Shown in pieces: positions 7,172 to 16,610 of a DNA stretch of 64,000 bases. How positions within the stretch are numbered: position 1 is the first letter of the stretch; every line of letters begins with the position of its first letter. The position numbers and the translations under genes are program-made. Source of the stretch: Bradyrhizobium canariense (GTDB lineage Bacteria > Pseudomonadota > Alphaproteobacteria > Rhizobiales > Xanthobacteraceae). Under the pieces are notes generated by a model that searched no databases, was not told where the DNA came from, and was given only the letters and a program-made list of their open reading frames with translations. Where the stretch lies: the NCBI RefSeq assembly GCF_900105125.1, contig NZ_LT629750.1, positions 744,001 through 808,000 of the forward strand. The letters are read 5' to 3'.

Positions 7172-9002
7172 GTTTGCCGGCTTCGTCGTCAAGCCCGACC
7201 GTCCGGCCCGGGAATCCCGCGACGTCGAAATAGCGCTGCGACAGCACGCGCTGGTACTTCACCACGGTCCTGAGCCCGTTCGAGGCGGGCTTGGAGACGA
7301 TCGACCCGTCGGCGGTCTTCGGGACGATGCCGTTGGGCAGGGCTTCCGACATGATGCGGCCGGTGAGGCCGCCTGCACCCACGGGGCGCAAGTTCATCAG
7401 CTGCGCGATGGTCATGCCGACGTCGGCATTGCTGACCGGCAGCGGATCGAGATAGCCGGCCTTGAAGTCCGGCCCGATCGCGGCCGTGAAATTCAGGGTG
7501 TCGCCACGGCCGAAGCTGCCATGCATGCCCTGACCCTGCCGCAGCACGGTATCGGCGATCTCGACCGAACAGTTGGTCGGCTCGTCGCAGCCGGTCGTGT
7601 AGGAGCGGAAGTTGACCACGATCGACGGGTTCGGCGTGACCGCTTTGCCCTTCAGGCCAAGCTGCGACATTTCCAGGGTGCCGGGAAAGCGTCCGAGCTT
7701 GTCGTCAACGAACAGCCCGCTGACGTAATCCTGTTCGAGCAGCGCCTTGATCGTGCGATCCGCCAGCTTCTTGTCCCGGTTGGGCAGATAGATCAGGTCC
7801 GATCCGCCATTGGTGGCGATTACGAGATCAGGTTTTGCGGGGTCGTTGCCGAGCAGGCCGTTGCCGGCCTTGGGGTGGGCATTGTCGGCCACGCGCGCGT
7901 TCTTGTCGTTCGGATCGAACAGCGGCAGGTTGAGCGACTTGGCAAGATCGATGGCGAGAAAGCCCATCGGCAGGAAATCCTTCGGCGTATCGTCGTAGGT
8001 GATTTTCGCCGAGGGGCTGGTCTTGCTCTCCTTCGCGATGGTCGAGAAGCCATGGTCGGAGGAGACGATGATGTTGGTGGTTGCGGCGAGGCCGAGGTCG
8101 TCGAGGGCCTTGCGCAGTTGCGCCAGATTGTCGTCGGCGTTCTTGATGCCCGCGAGCGAGGTCGGGCCATTGATGCCGGGGGTCACGGTGTTGAGGCTGT
8201 CGCCATTGTTATGCTGGCTGCCGTCGGGATCGCGCGACCAGAACACCAGCACGAACGGCTTGTTGCGCGCCTTGAACATCGGCAGCACGACCTTGGTGGC
8301 GACATCGGCGAAGTAGGCCTGCTGCGCGATGTTGGCGACCGTCGTGCCCGGCGTCTTGGCATCGCCGATCTTGCCGTTGTCACCGCGCGACGGCGTGGCG
8401 AGCGGAAGGTCGGCCTTGGTCAGGGCGGCTTTCATTTCGTCGGAAAGCGGGACGCCGTTCTTGCTGCCGGTGGAGTCGTCGACGACGATCGAATGCAGGC
8501 CATCGGTGCCGATCTTGTCGGTATGATCGAAAATCAGGGTAGGGCCGAGCTTGCCGAGTGCGGCGGTGCTGTAGCCTTTGGCGCGGGCCATCTTCAGGAT
8601 GGTCTCTTCATTGAGGTAGTCGCCGCCGAAATGCTCGTCGGCGTCGCGCAACACCGGATCGGCCTCGAGGAACGGCGTGACCGTGCCATCCGCAGGCCCG
8701 ACCGGGTAGCCGGTATAGATCGTGTTGCTGAAGTCGCCGGTGTCGCCGAGGTAGTGGCCGGTGGCCATCGCCGACGCATTGGCGGTGGTGAAGGTCGGAA
8801 ACAGCGAGTGCGAATTCTTGAAATTGACGCCCTTGTCGCGGAGTTCGGCCATCGCGGGGGCGGTTTGCGGGGTAACGATCCGCCCACGCAGGCCGTCCGG
8901 GACGAATAGAATGAGATTGTGGGGGGCGTTGTTTTGCGCCGATGCGGCGTTGGCGGTCAGAATGACCAGACTCGCGGATAACAGCACGACGGCACGGCGC
9001 AT
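7152..9002 (-). CDS. Secreted alkaline-phosphatase-superfamily phosphodiesterase
   Basis: A 616-residue protein with a signal peptide ending ANAASAQ (about residue 23). The catalytic domain fits type I phosphodiesterase/nucleotide pyrophosphatase enzymes: FVPDGLRG near the start (metal-binding Asp), SLFPTFTTANASAMATGHY (Thr nucleophile region), FWSRDPDGSQHNNGD (Asp and His metal ligands) and SSDHGFSTI (Asp-His pair). It is expected to be a periplasmic or exported metal-dependent hydrolase of phosphate diesters; the natural substrate is unknown. The stop codon lies inside the opposing terminator hairpin. No obvious operon partner. Confidence 0.85.
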   Translation of the reverse strand: MRRAVVLLSASLVILTANAASAQNNAPHNLILFVPDGLRGRIVTPQTAPAMAELRDKGVNFKNSHSLFPTFTTANASAMATGHYLGDTGDFSNTIYTGYPVGPADGTVTPFLEADPVLRDADEHFGGDYLNEETILKMARAKGYSTAALGKLGPTLIFDHTDKIGTDGLHSIVVDDSTGSKNGVPLSDEMKAALTKADLPLATPSRGDNGKIGDAKTPGTTVANIAQQAYFADVATKVVLPMFKARNKPFVLVFWSRDPDGSQHNNGDSLNTVTPGINGPTSLAGIKNADDNLAQLRKALDDLGLAATTNIIVSSDHGFSTIAKESKTSPSAKITYDDTPKDFLPMGFLAIDLAKSLNLPLFDPNDKNARVADNAHPKAGNGLLGNDPAKPDLVIATNGGSDLIYLPNRDKKLADRTIKALLEQDYVSGLFVDDKLGRFPGTLEMSQLGLKGKAVTPNPSIVVNFRSYTTGCDEPTNCSVEIADTVLRQGQGMHGSFGRGDTLNFTAAIGPDFKAGYLDPLPVSNADVGMTIAQLMNLRPVGAGGLTGRIMSEALPNGIVPKTADGSIVSKPASNGLRTVVKYQRVLSQRYFDVAGFPGRTVGLDDEAGKQKTAGK

Positions 9003-9142
9003 CGAATTCTCCCCCTCAGCAGCCAGTTCAGGTCAATCCGTTGCCGCTGTGTAGTTTTGCTGCATGACAGAATTGTTACAGCCGGCGATGGATTACGGTT
9101 CGATCCACCAGGTTGCGTCAAGTCAATTCGCGCTGATATGCC

Positions 9143-9532
9143 TTAGCGCCACAATCCGTACGAATTCCACTTCGTCTCAGGAATAATCGCGCCGACCTTA
9201 TACTCGAAGGAGAGAACTTTCAGGTGGTCGCGCGCCGTCCGGCACTTGAATGAAAACTGATACCAGTGTCCGTCACTGCGAAAGGCAGCGCCTGTTCCGA
9301 CCAGCAAATCTCCCAAATGCTGGGGGGCTGTCATCACGTCGGACTTTGCACGGTCGGGATGATATCCTGTGCCGCTGTGGCCGATGCGATCCATGGCTTC
9401 ATAGTCGCATATCTGCTCGAGCCGGGTTTGCGGATCCAGTCGTCCCAAACTCGCTACGAACCTGGCATCGGCCGCGAGCACGGGCGCGACAGCGATCGTT
9501 ACAAAGACAGAGGCTAATCCGATAGTTTTCAT
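9143..9532 (-). CDS. DUF930 domain protein, exported
   Basis: A 129-residue protein with a signal peptide (MKTIGLASVFVTIAVAPVLAA). The mature part begins with a segment typical of DUF930 (LGRLDPQTRLEQICDYEAM) and contains two cysteines, in QICDYEAM and FKCRTARDHLKVLSFEY, which may form a disulfide. DUF930 proteins are small rhizobial periplasmic proteins of unknown role. The gene lies just downstream of the MgtC-like gene on the same strand with 57 bases between, so the two may be co-transcribed. Confidence 0.82.
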   Translation of the reverse strand: MKTIGLASVFVTIAVAPVLAADARFVASLGRLDPQTRLEQICDYEAMDRIGHSGTGYHPDRAKSDVMTAPQHLGDLLVGTGAAFRSDGHWYQFSFKCRTARDHLKVLSFEYKVGAIIPETKWNSYGLWR

Positions 9533-9589
9533 TTCAAGTTTCTGAAGGTCTTGTTGGTTGGGCGCTGCAGCGACAGGTCCGGCCGCAGG

Positions 9590-10279
9590 TCAGTCGATCG
9601 CTTTCTTCATGACCGTGACTTCCCGAACGCCGTCGAGTTCTTTCAGCTTCTGGGGGAACGTTGCGATATCCTGGGAAGATACCTTGCTGAGCAGAATGAT
9701 GAGGTCATCTGTTCCCTGCGGGTTGCGAGTTTCGACGAGAAACCGTTTGATCTGGCCGATTCTGATGCCAAGCGTTTCTCTCAACAATTCGGGGGTGAGG
9801 CTTCCGTTGTCGACCTCGATTTTCAACTGGCAGCTTTGGTTTCTGGATCTGTAGGCTTCTTCAAGCGGCTTGATGCCGGCCAATATTATCAAAATAATGA
9901 CGGTCGAAGCGCCCGCCGCCAGATACAAGCCGCCCCCGACAGCCAGACCTATTGCTGCCACCGTCCAAATGCTGGCCGCGGTCGTGAGACCTTTTACGAT
10001 CTCGCCGCGAGCGAGAATCGCGCCGGCGCCCAGAAAGCCGATTCCCGAAACAACCTGTGCGGCGATTCGCGACGGGTCAAGGACGACATTCTGCTGGGTC
10101 AGTATGTTCGCAAAACCATACTGCGACACGATCATGATCAAGCATGACCCGACACACACCAGCATGTGGGTGCGAATTCCCGCAGCCCACAGCAGGCGCT
10201 CGCGCTCAAATCCGATAAGGCTGCCGAGCGCCGCCGAAGTGAGCAGTCGTATAAGCATCTCCGAATTGGACATTGTCAC
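9590..10279 (-). CDS. MgtC/SapB family membrane protein
   Basis: A 229-residue inner-membrane protein. The N-terminal 130 residues hold the conserved MgtC block (GSLIGFERE, GIRTHMLVCVGSCLIM, GIGFLGAGAIL, GLTTAASIWTVAAIG) across about four membrane segments. The C-terminal 80 residues are soluble and ACT-like. MgtC proteins help cells under low magnesium or acid stress and in some pathogens inhibit the F-type ATPase; which role applies here is unknown. The start ATG has no strong Shine-Dalgarno. It lies 20 bases downstream of the ABC transporter ATPase gene, so it could be read from that operon. Confidence 0.88.
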   Translation of the reverse strand: MTMSNSEMLIRLLTSAALGSLIGFERERLLWAAGIRTHMLVCVGSCLIMIVSQYGFANILTQQNVVLDPSRIAAQVVSGIGFLGAGAILARGEIVKGLTTAASIWTVAAIGLAVGGGLYLAAGASTVIILIILAGIKPLEEAYRSRNQSCQLKIEVDNGSLTPELLRETLGIRIGQIKRFLVETRNPQGTDDLIILLSKVSSQDIATFPQKLKELDGVREVTVMKKAID

Positions 10280-10298
10280 CTCTGGCTCAAATCGAAGT

Positions 10299-11396
10299 CT
10301 ACGCCCCGTCTACCAGACGGACGTTTGCTTCGGGAACGCTGATGGAAATGGTGCTCCCGGGCATAAATTCTTCGTTATCGGCTGGGTTAAAGCGCACGAC
10401 GCTTAGCGTTTGTCCGCCAAAGGCGACCTCATACTCGATCTTATCGCCGAGATAGGTCCGCGTCTGCACGATTCCCGTCAGGCCGGTACTCGCGCCAGAC
10501 CTGACGATGGCGATCGATTCCGGTCGCACCACGACACTCACGGGATCGCCAGGGGCGAGCGTGCGTTCGGTGCGCGCGACCAGCTTCTGGCCGTCGATTT
10601 CAAGCATTGCCCGGCCGTCGGTCACGCTCTCGACGGTCGCGCGAAGCAGGTTAGCCCGACCAATAAATCCCGCAACGAAAGCGGAAGTCGGATGGCGGTA
10701 CAGCACTTCGGCGGTGTCCAGTTGGGCGATGCGGCCTGCCTCCATAACGGCGATACGATCTGAAATCGCCATGGCCTCTTCCTGGTCGTGGGTAACATAT
10801 ACCGTCGTGATCTGCAGTGTTTGCTGCAGACGCCTGATCTCCGACCGCATCGATACGCGAAGCTTCGCATCCAGATTGGAAAGAGGTTCGTCGAACAGCA
10901 AGACCCGGGGCCGTATGACAATGGCGCGGGCCAGCGCGACTCGCTGCTGCTGCCCGCCGGACAATTCATTTGGCAGCCGCTCCCCGAATCCTGCCAGTCC
11001 GACGAGATCCAGCGCCTCCGCGACGGCCCGTTGTATTTCGCCGGAAGATTTATCGCGGACCTGCAGGCCGTAGGCCACGTTGCCGAAAATCGTCAAATGT
11101 GGAAACAGCGCATAGTTCTGGAACACGAAGCCGATATCGCGCTGGTTCGCCGGCACACGGGTTACGTCACGCCCCGCGATGAGAATCCTGCCAGCGCTTG
11201 GCTCCTGAAAGCCGGCGATCATGCGCAATGTCGTCGTCTTGCCGCAGCCGGACGGGCCGAGCAATGTCAGTAATTCGCCAGGCTGCACATCGAGATCGAC
11301 ATTGCGGACTGCCATGATCTCGCCGCGATTGCGGTCGTGCATCGTGGCCGATACGCCTTCGAGGTGAATGCCGGCGGGCTCGCTGCGTTCGCTCAT
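10299..11396 (-). CDS. ABC transporter ATP-binding protein (FbpC/PotA type)
   Basis: A 365-residue ATPase subunit. The Walker A motif is GPSGCGKTT, the signature LSGGQQQR, and the Walker B motif with D-loop LLFDEPLSNLDAKL; the switch His sits in YVTHDQEEA. Residues about 250-365 form a TOBE-type regulatory domain. This architecture belongs to importers of ferric iron, polyamines, sulfate or aminoethylphosphonate. The start is two bases from the stop of the permease gene, showing tight translational coupling in an operon ordered binding protein, permease, ATPase. Confidence 0.92.
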   Translation of the reverse strand: MSERSEPAGIHLEGVSATMHDRNRGEIMAVRNVDLDVQPGELLTLLGPSGCGKTTTLRMIAGFQEPSAGRILIAGRDVTRVPANQRDIGFVFQNYALFPHLTIFGNVAYGLQVRDKSSGEIQRAVAEALDLVGLAGFGERLPNELSGGQQQRVALARAIVIRPRVLLFDEPLSNLDAKLRVSMRSEIRRLQQTLQITTVYVTHDQEEAMAISDRIAVMEAGRIAQLDTAEVLYRHPTSAFVAGFIGRANLLRATVESVTDGRAMLEIDGQKLVARTERTLAPGDPVSVVVRPESIAIVRSGASTGLTGIVQTRTYLGDKIEYEVAFGGQTLSVVRFNPADNEEFMPGSTISISVPEANVRLVDGA

Positions 11397-11398
11397 GT

Positions 11399-13090
11399 TC
11401 AGCCCTCGACCGCAGGAAGCCGCAGGCCTGGGGCTGTCACGCGCCGCAAAACCCAGCCAAGCCCGCTGGTTACAACGATAACCACCAGGATCACAAATAC
11501 TGAAAACGCCGCCGCCGGCCCGAGCGATAGTTCCGTCATATTCTCGAGGATGCGCACGGTGATCAGGGTCCAGTTGATGGAAACCAGGAAAATCGTGGCG
11601 CTGATCGCCGTCATCGATCGAATAAAGACCACGCTCAAGCCTGCGAAAAATGCCGGCATGATCAAAGGCAACATGACGCGGCGAAAAGTCATGAAGCTGC
11701 TCGCGCCAAGACTAAGCGAGGCCTCCTCGATGCTGCGATCAATCTGCTGGAGCAGGGCGACCGTGGTGCGGATCCCGGTCGGACTATAGCGAAACACGTA
11801 GCAGGCGATGATGATCGCGGCGGTCCCCGTCAGCAGAAAGGGAGGCTCGTTGAAGGCGATCAGATAGGCGATCCCGACGATGGTGCCGGGCAGCGCATAG
11901 TTCAGCATCGTGACGATTTCCATCGCCTGCCGTCCAATGAACTGGGTGCGGCCGACGAGATAACCGACGATAACGCCATAAAGCCCGCCGATCGGCATGC
12001 CGACCAGCGCGATGATCAGCGTATCCTCGATGGCCGGGATGCCCTCGGTGAAGATGACCCGGTAGTGGGCGAGGGTAGGCGTATAGTTGGCGCCGAAAGA
12101 CAGCACCAGGGAAGCGATCAGCAGTAACGCATAGAGATAGAGAATAAAGACCACGACCACGAGGCAGAACGCCATGAGCATCCTGCCCGTCCAGGGCGCG
12201 ACGCTATTTCGCGATGCTCCCGCACGGCCTTTTCCCGTCATGGTCACGTAACGCCGGCGGGCGATCACGTTCCGCTGCAGCAGATATACGATTCCGGCCG
12301 GTACCAGCAGCAAAAGCGACAGCACCGCGCCGCTTTTGAGATCAAACATCCCGGTGATCTGCAGATAGGCCTCGGTCGGAAGCACCGGAAATTCGTTGCC
12401 GGCCAGAATGAGCGGCGTCGCGAAATCAGCCAGGGAAGCTGCGAACAGCAGCAGGAATGCGTTGGCCAGTCCGGGCACCGTCAATGACAGCGTCACGGTG
12501 CGGAATACCCGCCAGCGCGAGCTGCCGAGGCTGAAGGCCATCTCCTCGAGGTCGCCGCCGATTCCGGCCAGCATGGGCCGCAGCGCCATATAGGCAAGTG
12601 GGAAATAGGTCAAAGTCTCCGCCGCCAGTGTGCTGGAGAGACCGTAGACCGTAGCGTTGTTCAGCCGCAGCAGGTCATGGGTGATGAAGCCGCGGGGACC
12701 GAAGGAGAACACAAATGCGATCGAGGTGGTGAAGGGCGGTGAGATCAACGGCAGCAACGTTGCGACGTCGAGCAACCTTATCCAGAGCCTCGGCGCCTGC
12801 GTGCGCTCCACCGTGAAGGCGAAAAGAAAACCGAAGACGGTACCGCATATTCCGACCAGCGTTGCGAGCAACAGACTGTTTACGAAAGCGCGAAGATTGT
12901 TCTTGTTGTTGATGGCCGAGATCAGCGGGGCGAGTGTGAAGCCGCTGTCGTCGCTCAGGGCGCGTCGAATCAGTTCGACAAGCGGATACAGTACGAAAAG
13001 CGCTAGCAGCAGCCAGAGAGTGGCCGTTACGAAAGAACGCAGCGGATCTCTTGTGCTGCGCCACCGCGTCCATGCACGCCCCAACGCCAT
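11399..13090 (-). CDS. ABC transporter permease, two fused membrane domains
   Basis: A 563-residue inner-membrane protein carrying two tandem BPD_transp_1 domains of about six helices each. EAA-loop-like motifs appear in the first half (GGDLEEMAFSLGSSRWRVFRTVTLSL) and the second half (IDRSIEEASLSLGASSFMTFRRVMLPL). This fusion replaces the two separate permeases found in PotBC-type systems and is typical of FbpB-like iron importers and some phosphonate or putrescine importers. It lies between the binding-protein and ATPase genes with gaps of two to three bases. Confidence 0.92.
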   Translation of the reverse strand: MALGRAWTRWRSTRDPLRSFVTATLWLLLALFVLYPLVELIRRALSDDSGFTLAPLISAINNKNNLRAFVNSLLLATLVGICGTVFGFLFAFTVERTQAPRLWIRLLDVATLLPLISPPFTTSIAFVFSFGPRGFITHDLLRLNNATVYGLSSTLAAETLTYFPLAYMALRPMLAGIGGDLEEMAFSLGSSRWRVFRTVTLSLTVPGLANAFLLLFAASLADFATPLILAGNEFPVLPTEAYLQITGMFDLKSGAVLSLLLLVPAGIVYLLQRNVIARRRYVTMTGKGRAGASRNSVAPWTGRMLMAFCLVVVVFILYLYALLLIASLVLSFGANYTPTLAHYRVIFTEGIPAIEDTLIIALVGMPIGGLYGVIVGYLVGRTQFIGRQAMEIVTMLNYALPGTIVGIAYLIAFNEPPFLLTGTAAIIIACYVFRYSPTGIRTTVALLQQIDRSIEEASLSLGASSFMTFRRVMLPLIMPAFFAGLSVVFIRSMTAISATIFLVSINWTLITVRILENMTELSLGPAAAFSVFVILVVIVVTSGLGWVLRRVTAPGLRLPAVEG

Positions 13091-13093
13091 TGA

Positions 13094-14161
13094 CTACGAG
13101 GCGTTCAATACTTCAGCGACCCAGCGCTGGACGATGCGTTGCCGATTGGCTCCGGCCCAGGCGTCGTCGATCTCGATGATGTTTGCGCCCTTCAGTACCG
13201 AGGCGAGGCCGGGGTCGGTTTCGACTTTCGGATTTGCCGGAATGAAATTGATCTTGTTGGGTGCGAGAAGCGATTGCATCGCCGGACTCGTCGCCCAGTC
13301 GATCAGTTTTTTACCCGCTTCCGGATTCTTGGCACCCTTGATCAAGGCGATGCATTCTGCCGCAGACCCAATGCCCTCCTTGGGAAAAGAGATCTGTACG
13401 TCGTAGCCCTGCTGGCGCGTGAACAGCGCGTCGACGATAAAGAAGATGCCGCCACCTGCCTGGCCGAGGCCGACCGGCAAAGTGCCGCCGCCGCCGCTCT
13501 TGGTATACAGTTGCACGTTCTGCCTGAGCTTTTTCATATAGGCAAAAGCTTCATCCTCGTTGCGGTTGTGCACCTGAAGCACCGAGAAGATGCGCGTTAC
13601 CGCCGTTCCGGACGTCCGCGCATCGGCCATCTGCAGCATGTTCTTGTAGGCGGGATTGAGCAGATCATCCCATGACGCCGGCGCTTGCAGATTATTCTGC
13701 TTCAGAAATTGAGTGTTAGTCATGAAGACCAGTGGATCGTCGGCAATTGCGGTCCATGCGCCGCCCTTGTCCTTGAATCGCGCCGGCAAGTCAGCCGCGC
13801 CGGGAGGTGGGTAAGGATCGAATATTCCCTGACTTTGACCGGCCGTAAATGTTTCAACGGGGCCGCCGAACAGCACGTCGATCTGCGGGTTGTTCTTCTC
13901 GGCCGTGACGCGGGCGAGTGCCTCGCCAGAGGAAAAACGAATGAACTTGACATGGATGCCCGACGATTTCTCGAAGGCTTCCATCATCGGTCGCGCGTAG
14001 TTTTCGGGCCAGATCGAATAGGCGTTCAGTGTGTCGCCGGCAAAAGCCTCGCGGGCGACGAACGGCGTGGCAAGCATCGAGCCCAATACGACTCGTCTGT
14101 TGACGCCTCGTGAGGTTGAACGGTTCGAACCGACGAAAGGTCGGGTTCCGGTCGCAATCAT
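13094..14161 (-). CDS. ABC transporter periplasmic substrate-binding protein
   Basis: A 355-residue extracellular solute-binding protein (family 1/6, FbpA-like). I start it at the ATG at 14161, preceded by GAGGGGG; the upstream frame to 14224 is unlikely. The N-terminus has a signal with a twin arginine (VNRRVVLGSML, then AREAFA), so Tat export is possible. The mature protein shows the binding-protein pattern LNAYSIWPENYARPMMEAFEKSSGI. The ligand is not clear: it lacks an obvious FbpA Tyr-Tyr pair in the usual position, so putrescine, phosphonate or another small solute is as likely as iron. First gene of the operon. Confidence 0.9.
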   Translation of the reverse strand: MIATGTRPFVGSNRSTSRGVNRRVVLGSMLATPFVAREAFAGDTLNAYSIWPENYARPMMEAFEKSSGIHVKFIRFSSGEALARVTAEKNNPQIDVLFGGPVETFTAGQSQGIFDPYPPPGAADLPARFKDKGGAWTAIADDPLVFMTNTQFLKQNNLQAPASWDDLLNPAYKNMLQMADARTSGTAVTRIFSVLQVHNRNEDEAFAYMKKLRQNVQLYTKSGGGGTLPVGLGQAGGGIFFIVDALFTRQQGYDVQISFPKEGIGSAAECIALIKGAKNPEAGKKLIDWATSPAMQSLLAPNKINFIPANPKVETDPGLASVLKGANIIEIDDAWAGANRQRIVQRWVAEVLNAS

Positions 14162-14509
14162 CGTTTCCCCCTCACAATTTTCTGTCGTTGACAGGACTCT
14201 TGAGTCCGCGCGCCCGGCTGTCAAGCGGTCTCTCTGATCGGCAGTCTTGGCTGCGTTTATTCACGCGGGCGTATGCGCCAAAACGGATTAGTCGCCGTCC
14301 AATTGGATGTGGCTGGGCGGCGATGCCTGGCTTCCCGGGACCGCCAGCCGTTCTGTTCCGGAACGCGCCCCCGGCGGATTTGGGATGCTCCGGGCCGACA
14401 TATACCGTTGCCTCGGGCCCGTTTTGCTGTAGGACGGAATTGTTACGTCCGTCCGCCCGTGCCAGATTGGAAGGGAGGATCCTGCCCCAAGGTCGCAAGC
14501 AAAAACAGC
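14162..14509. other. Divergent promoter region of about 350 bp
   Basis: It lies between the ABC operon (leftwards) and pccA (rightwards). The pccA frame stays open back to 14273, but that extension is not conserved. I see no clear operator or hairpin. Confidence 0.5.
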
Positions 14510-16525
14510 ATGTTCAAACGAATTCTGATCGCGAATCGCGGCGAGATCGCCTGCCGGATCATCAAGACCGCCCGCCGGATGGGGATTGAGACGGTCGCCG
14601 TCTATTCCGAGGCCGACCGCGACGCGCTCCACGTCGAAATGGCCGACGAGGCCGTCCTGATCGGGCCGCCGGCCGCGGCCGAAAGCTATCTCCTGATCGA
14701 CAAGATCGTCGACGCCTGCCGCAAGACCGGCGCGCAAGCCGTGCATCCCGGCTATGGATTTTTGTCCGAGCGCGAAGCCTTTCCGCGCGCGCTGGCCGCG
14801 GCCGGCATCGTCTTCATCGGGCCCAATCCAGGCGCGATCGCCGCGATGGGCGACAAGATCGAATCCAAGAAGGCCGCCGCGAAAGCCAAGGTATCGACGG
14901 TTCCGGGCCATCTCGGCGTCATCGAGGACGAAAAACATGCGGTGAAGATCGCCGACGAGATCGGTTATCCCGTGATGATCAAGGCTTCCGCCGGCGGCGG
15001 CGGCAAGGGCATGCGGATCGCGCATTCGAAATCCGAAGTCGCCGAAGGTTTTAGCCTCGCCAAGGCCGAGGCCAAATCATCCTTCGGCGACGATCGCGTC
15101 TTCGTCGAGAAGTTCATTGTCAATCCTCGCCACATCGAAATCCAGGTGCTCGGCGACAAGCATGGCAATGTGATCTATCTCGGCGAGCGCGAATGCTCGA
15201 TCCAGCGCCGCAATCAGAAAGTGATCGAGGAGGCGCCATCACCGCTGCTCGATGAGACCACCCGCCGCAAGATGGGCGAGCAGGCGGTCGCGCTGGCGAA
15301 GGCCGTCAATTACGATTCCGCCGGCACGGTCGAATTCGTCGCGGGGCAGGACAAGAGCTTCTATTTCCTCGAAATGAACACGCGGCTGCAGGTCGAGCAT
15401 CCCGTCACCGAACTGGTCACCGGCATCGATCTGGTCGAGCAGATGATCCGCGTTGCGGCCGGCGAGAAGCTTTCGATCGCGCAGAAGGACGTGACGCTGA
15501 CCGGATGGGCGGTGGAATCGCGGGTCTATGCCGAGGATCCCTTCCGTAACTTCCTGCCTTCGATCGGACGGCTGGTGAAATATCGTCCGCCGGCGGAAGC
15601 CAGCGTCGACGGCATCACCGTTCGCAACGATACCGGTGTTCAGGAGGGCGGCGAGATTTCGATCTATTACGATCCGATGATCGCCAAGCTCGTGACCCAT
15701 GCGCCGTCACGCGCCGCCGCCATCGAGGCGCAGTCCCACGCGCTCGATGCGTTTTATGTCGACGGTATCCGTCACAACATCCCGTTCCTGTCGGCGCTGA
15801 TGCACCATCCGCGCTGGCGCGAAGGCAATCTGTCGACCGGCTTCATCGCGGAGGAATTTCCAGGAGGATTTACCGCACGCGCGCCCGAAGGCGAAGTCGC
15901 ACGGCGGCTCGCGGCGGTCGGAGCCGCGATCGATCATGTGCTCGGTGAACGCAAGCGGCAGATTTCCGGCCAGCTGGGTGGCCGGTTGGTGCAGCGGGAA
16001 CGTCGCCGCGCGGTTTGGCTGGAGCGCAACGAGATCGCGCTTGATGTCGGGCGCGAAGCCGACGGGATCACGGTGCGTTTTATCGGCGCCAACGGCACGC
16101 CGGGACATCCGCATCAGCTGGTCTCGCCGTGGACGCCGGGTGAACCGGTTTGGCAGGGCACCATCGACGGACACGCGGTAGCCATGCAGGTGCGACCGAT
16201 TGCCAACGGCATTCGTCTCGCGCATCAGGGTTTTGAAGTCCCGGTCTACGTTTTCACCGAGGCCGAGGCGGCATCGGCCCGGCTGATGCCGGTGGTGACG
16301 GCGGCCGATACCGGCAAGAAATTGCTGTGCCCGATGCCTGGTCTCGTGGTGTCGATCGCGGTGACCGAGGGGCAGGAGGTCAAGGCCGGCGAAACGCTGG
16401 CCGTGATCGAAGCCATGAAGATGCAGAACGTGCTGCGCGCCGAGCGCGACGGTATCGTGAAGAAGATTCACGCGACTCCCGGTGCGACGCTGGCGGTGGA
16501 CGCGCTCATTCTCGAATTTGCCTAA
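14510..16525 (+). CDS. pccA: Propionyl-CoA carboxylase alpha (biotin-containing) subunit
   Basis: A 671-residue protein with an N-terminal biotin carboxylase domain (MFKRILIANRGEIACRI; ATP-binding glycine-rich KASAGGGGKGMRI; EMNTRLQVEHPVTEL), a middle BT-type domain that contacts the carboxyltransferase subunit, and a C-terminal biotinyl domain with the biotin Lys in EAMKMQN. It carboxylates the enzyme-bound biotin and, with a beta subunit, converts propionyl-CoA to methylmalonyl-CoA. The beta subunit is not in this window. Length and the PCC-type BT domain favour PccA over methylcrotonyl-CoA carboxylase. The start is chosen by homology; the Shine-Dalgarno is weak. Confidence 0.9.
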   Translation: MFKRILIANRGEIACRIIKTARRMGIETVAVYSEADRDALHVEMADEAVLIGPPAAAESYLLIDKIVDACRKTGAQAVHPGYGFLSEREAFPRALAAAGIVFIGPNPGAIAAMGDKIESKKAAAKAKVSTVPGHLGVIEDEKHAVKIADEIGYPVMIKASAGGGGKGMRIAHSKSEVAEGFSLAKAEAKSSFGDDRVFVEKFIVNPRHIEIQVLGDKHGNVIYLGERECSIQRRNQKVIEEAPSPLLDETTRRKMGEQAVALAKAVNYDSAGTVEFVAGQDKSFYFLEMNTRLQVEHPVTELVTGIDLVEQMIRVAAGEKLSIAQKDVTLTGWAVESRVYAEDPFRNFLPSIGRLVKYRPPAEASVDGITVRNDTGVQEGGEISIYYDPMIAKLVTHAPSRAAAIEAQSHALDAFYVDGIRHNIPFLSALMHHPRWREGNLSTGFIAEEFPGGFTARAPEGEVARRLAAVGAAIDHVLGERKRQISGQLGGRLVQRERRRAVWLERNEIALDVGREADGITVRFIGANGTPGHPHQLVSPWTPGEPVWQGTIDGHAVAMQVRPIANGIRLAHQGFEVPVYVFTEAEAASARLMPVVTAADTGKKLLCPMPGLVVSIAVTEGQEVKAGETLAVIEAMKMQNVLRAERDGIVKKIHATPGATLAVDALILEFA

Positions 16526-16610
16526 AGCCGCGTGTTCCGCACTCAGGTCTGCGCGGCTTGCGTAGATCCATCTGCGGCAGAACAGGCGCCAGATAAAAGA
16601 GGATTTTGCG

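Noticed and set aside
6987..8909. 640-residue plus-strand frame
   Set aside because: Antisense of the secreted phosphodiesterase; composition (Gly/Arg/Asp/Val rich without motifs) is that of a GC-rich shadow frame.
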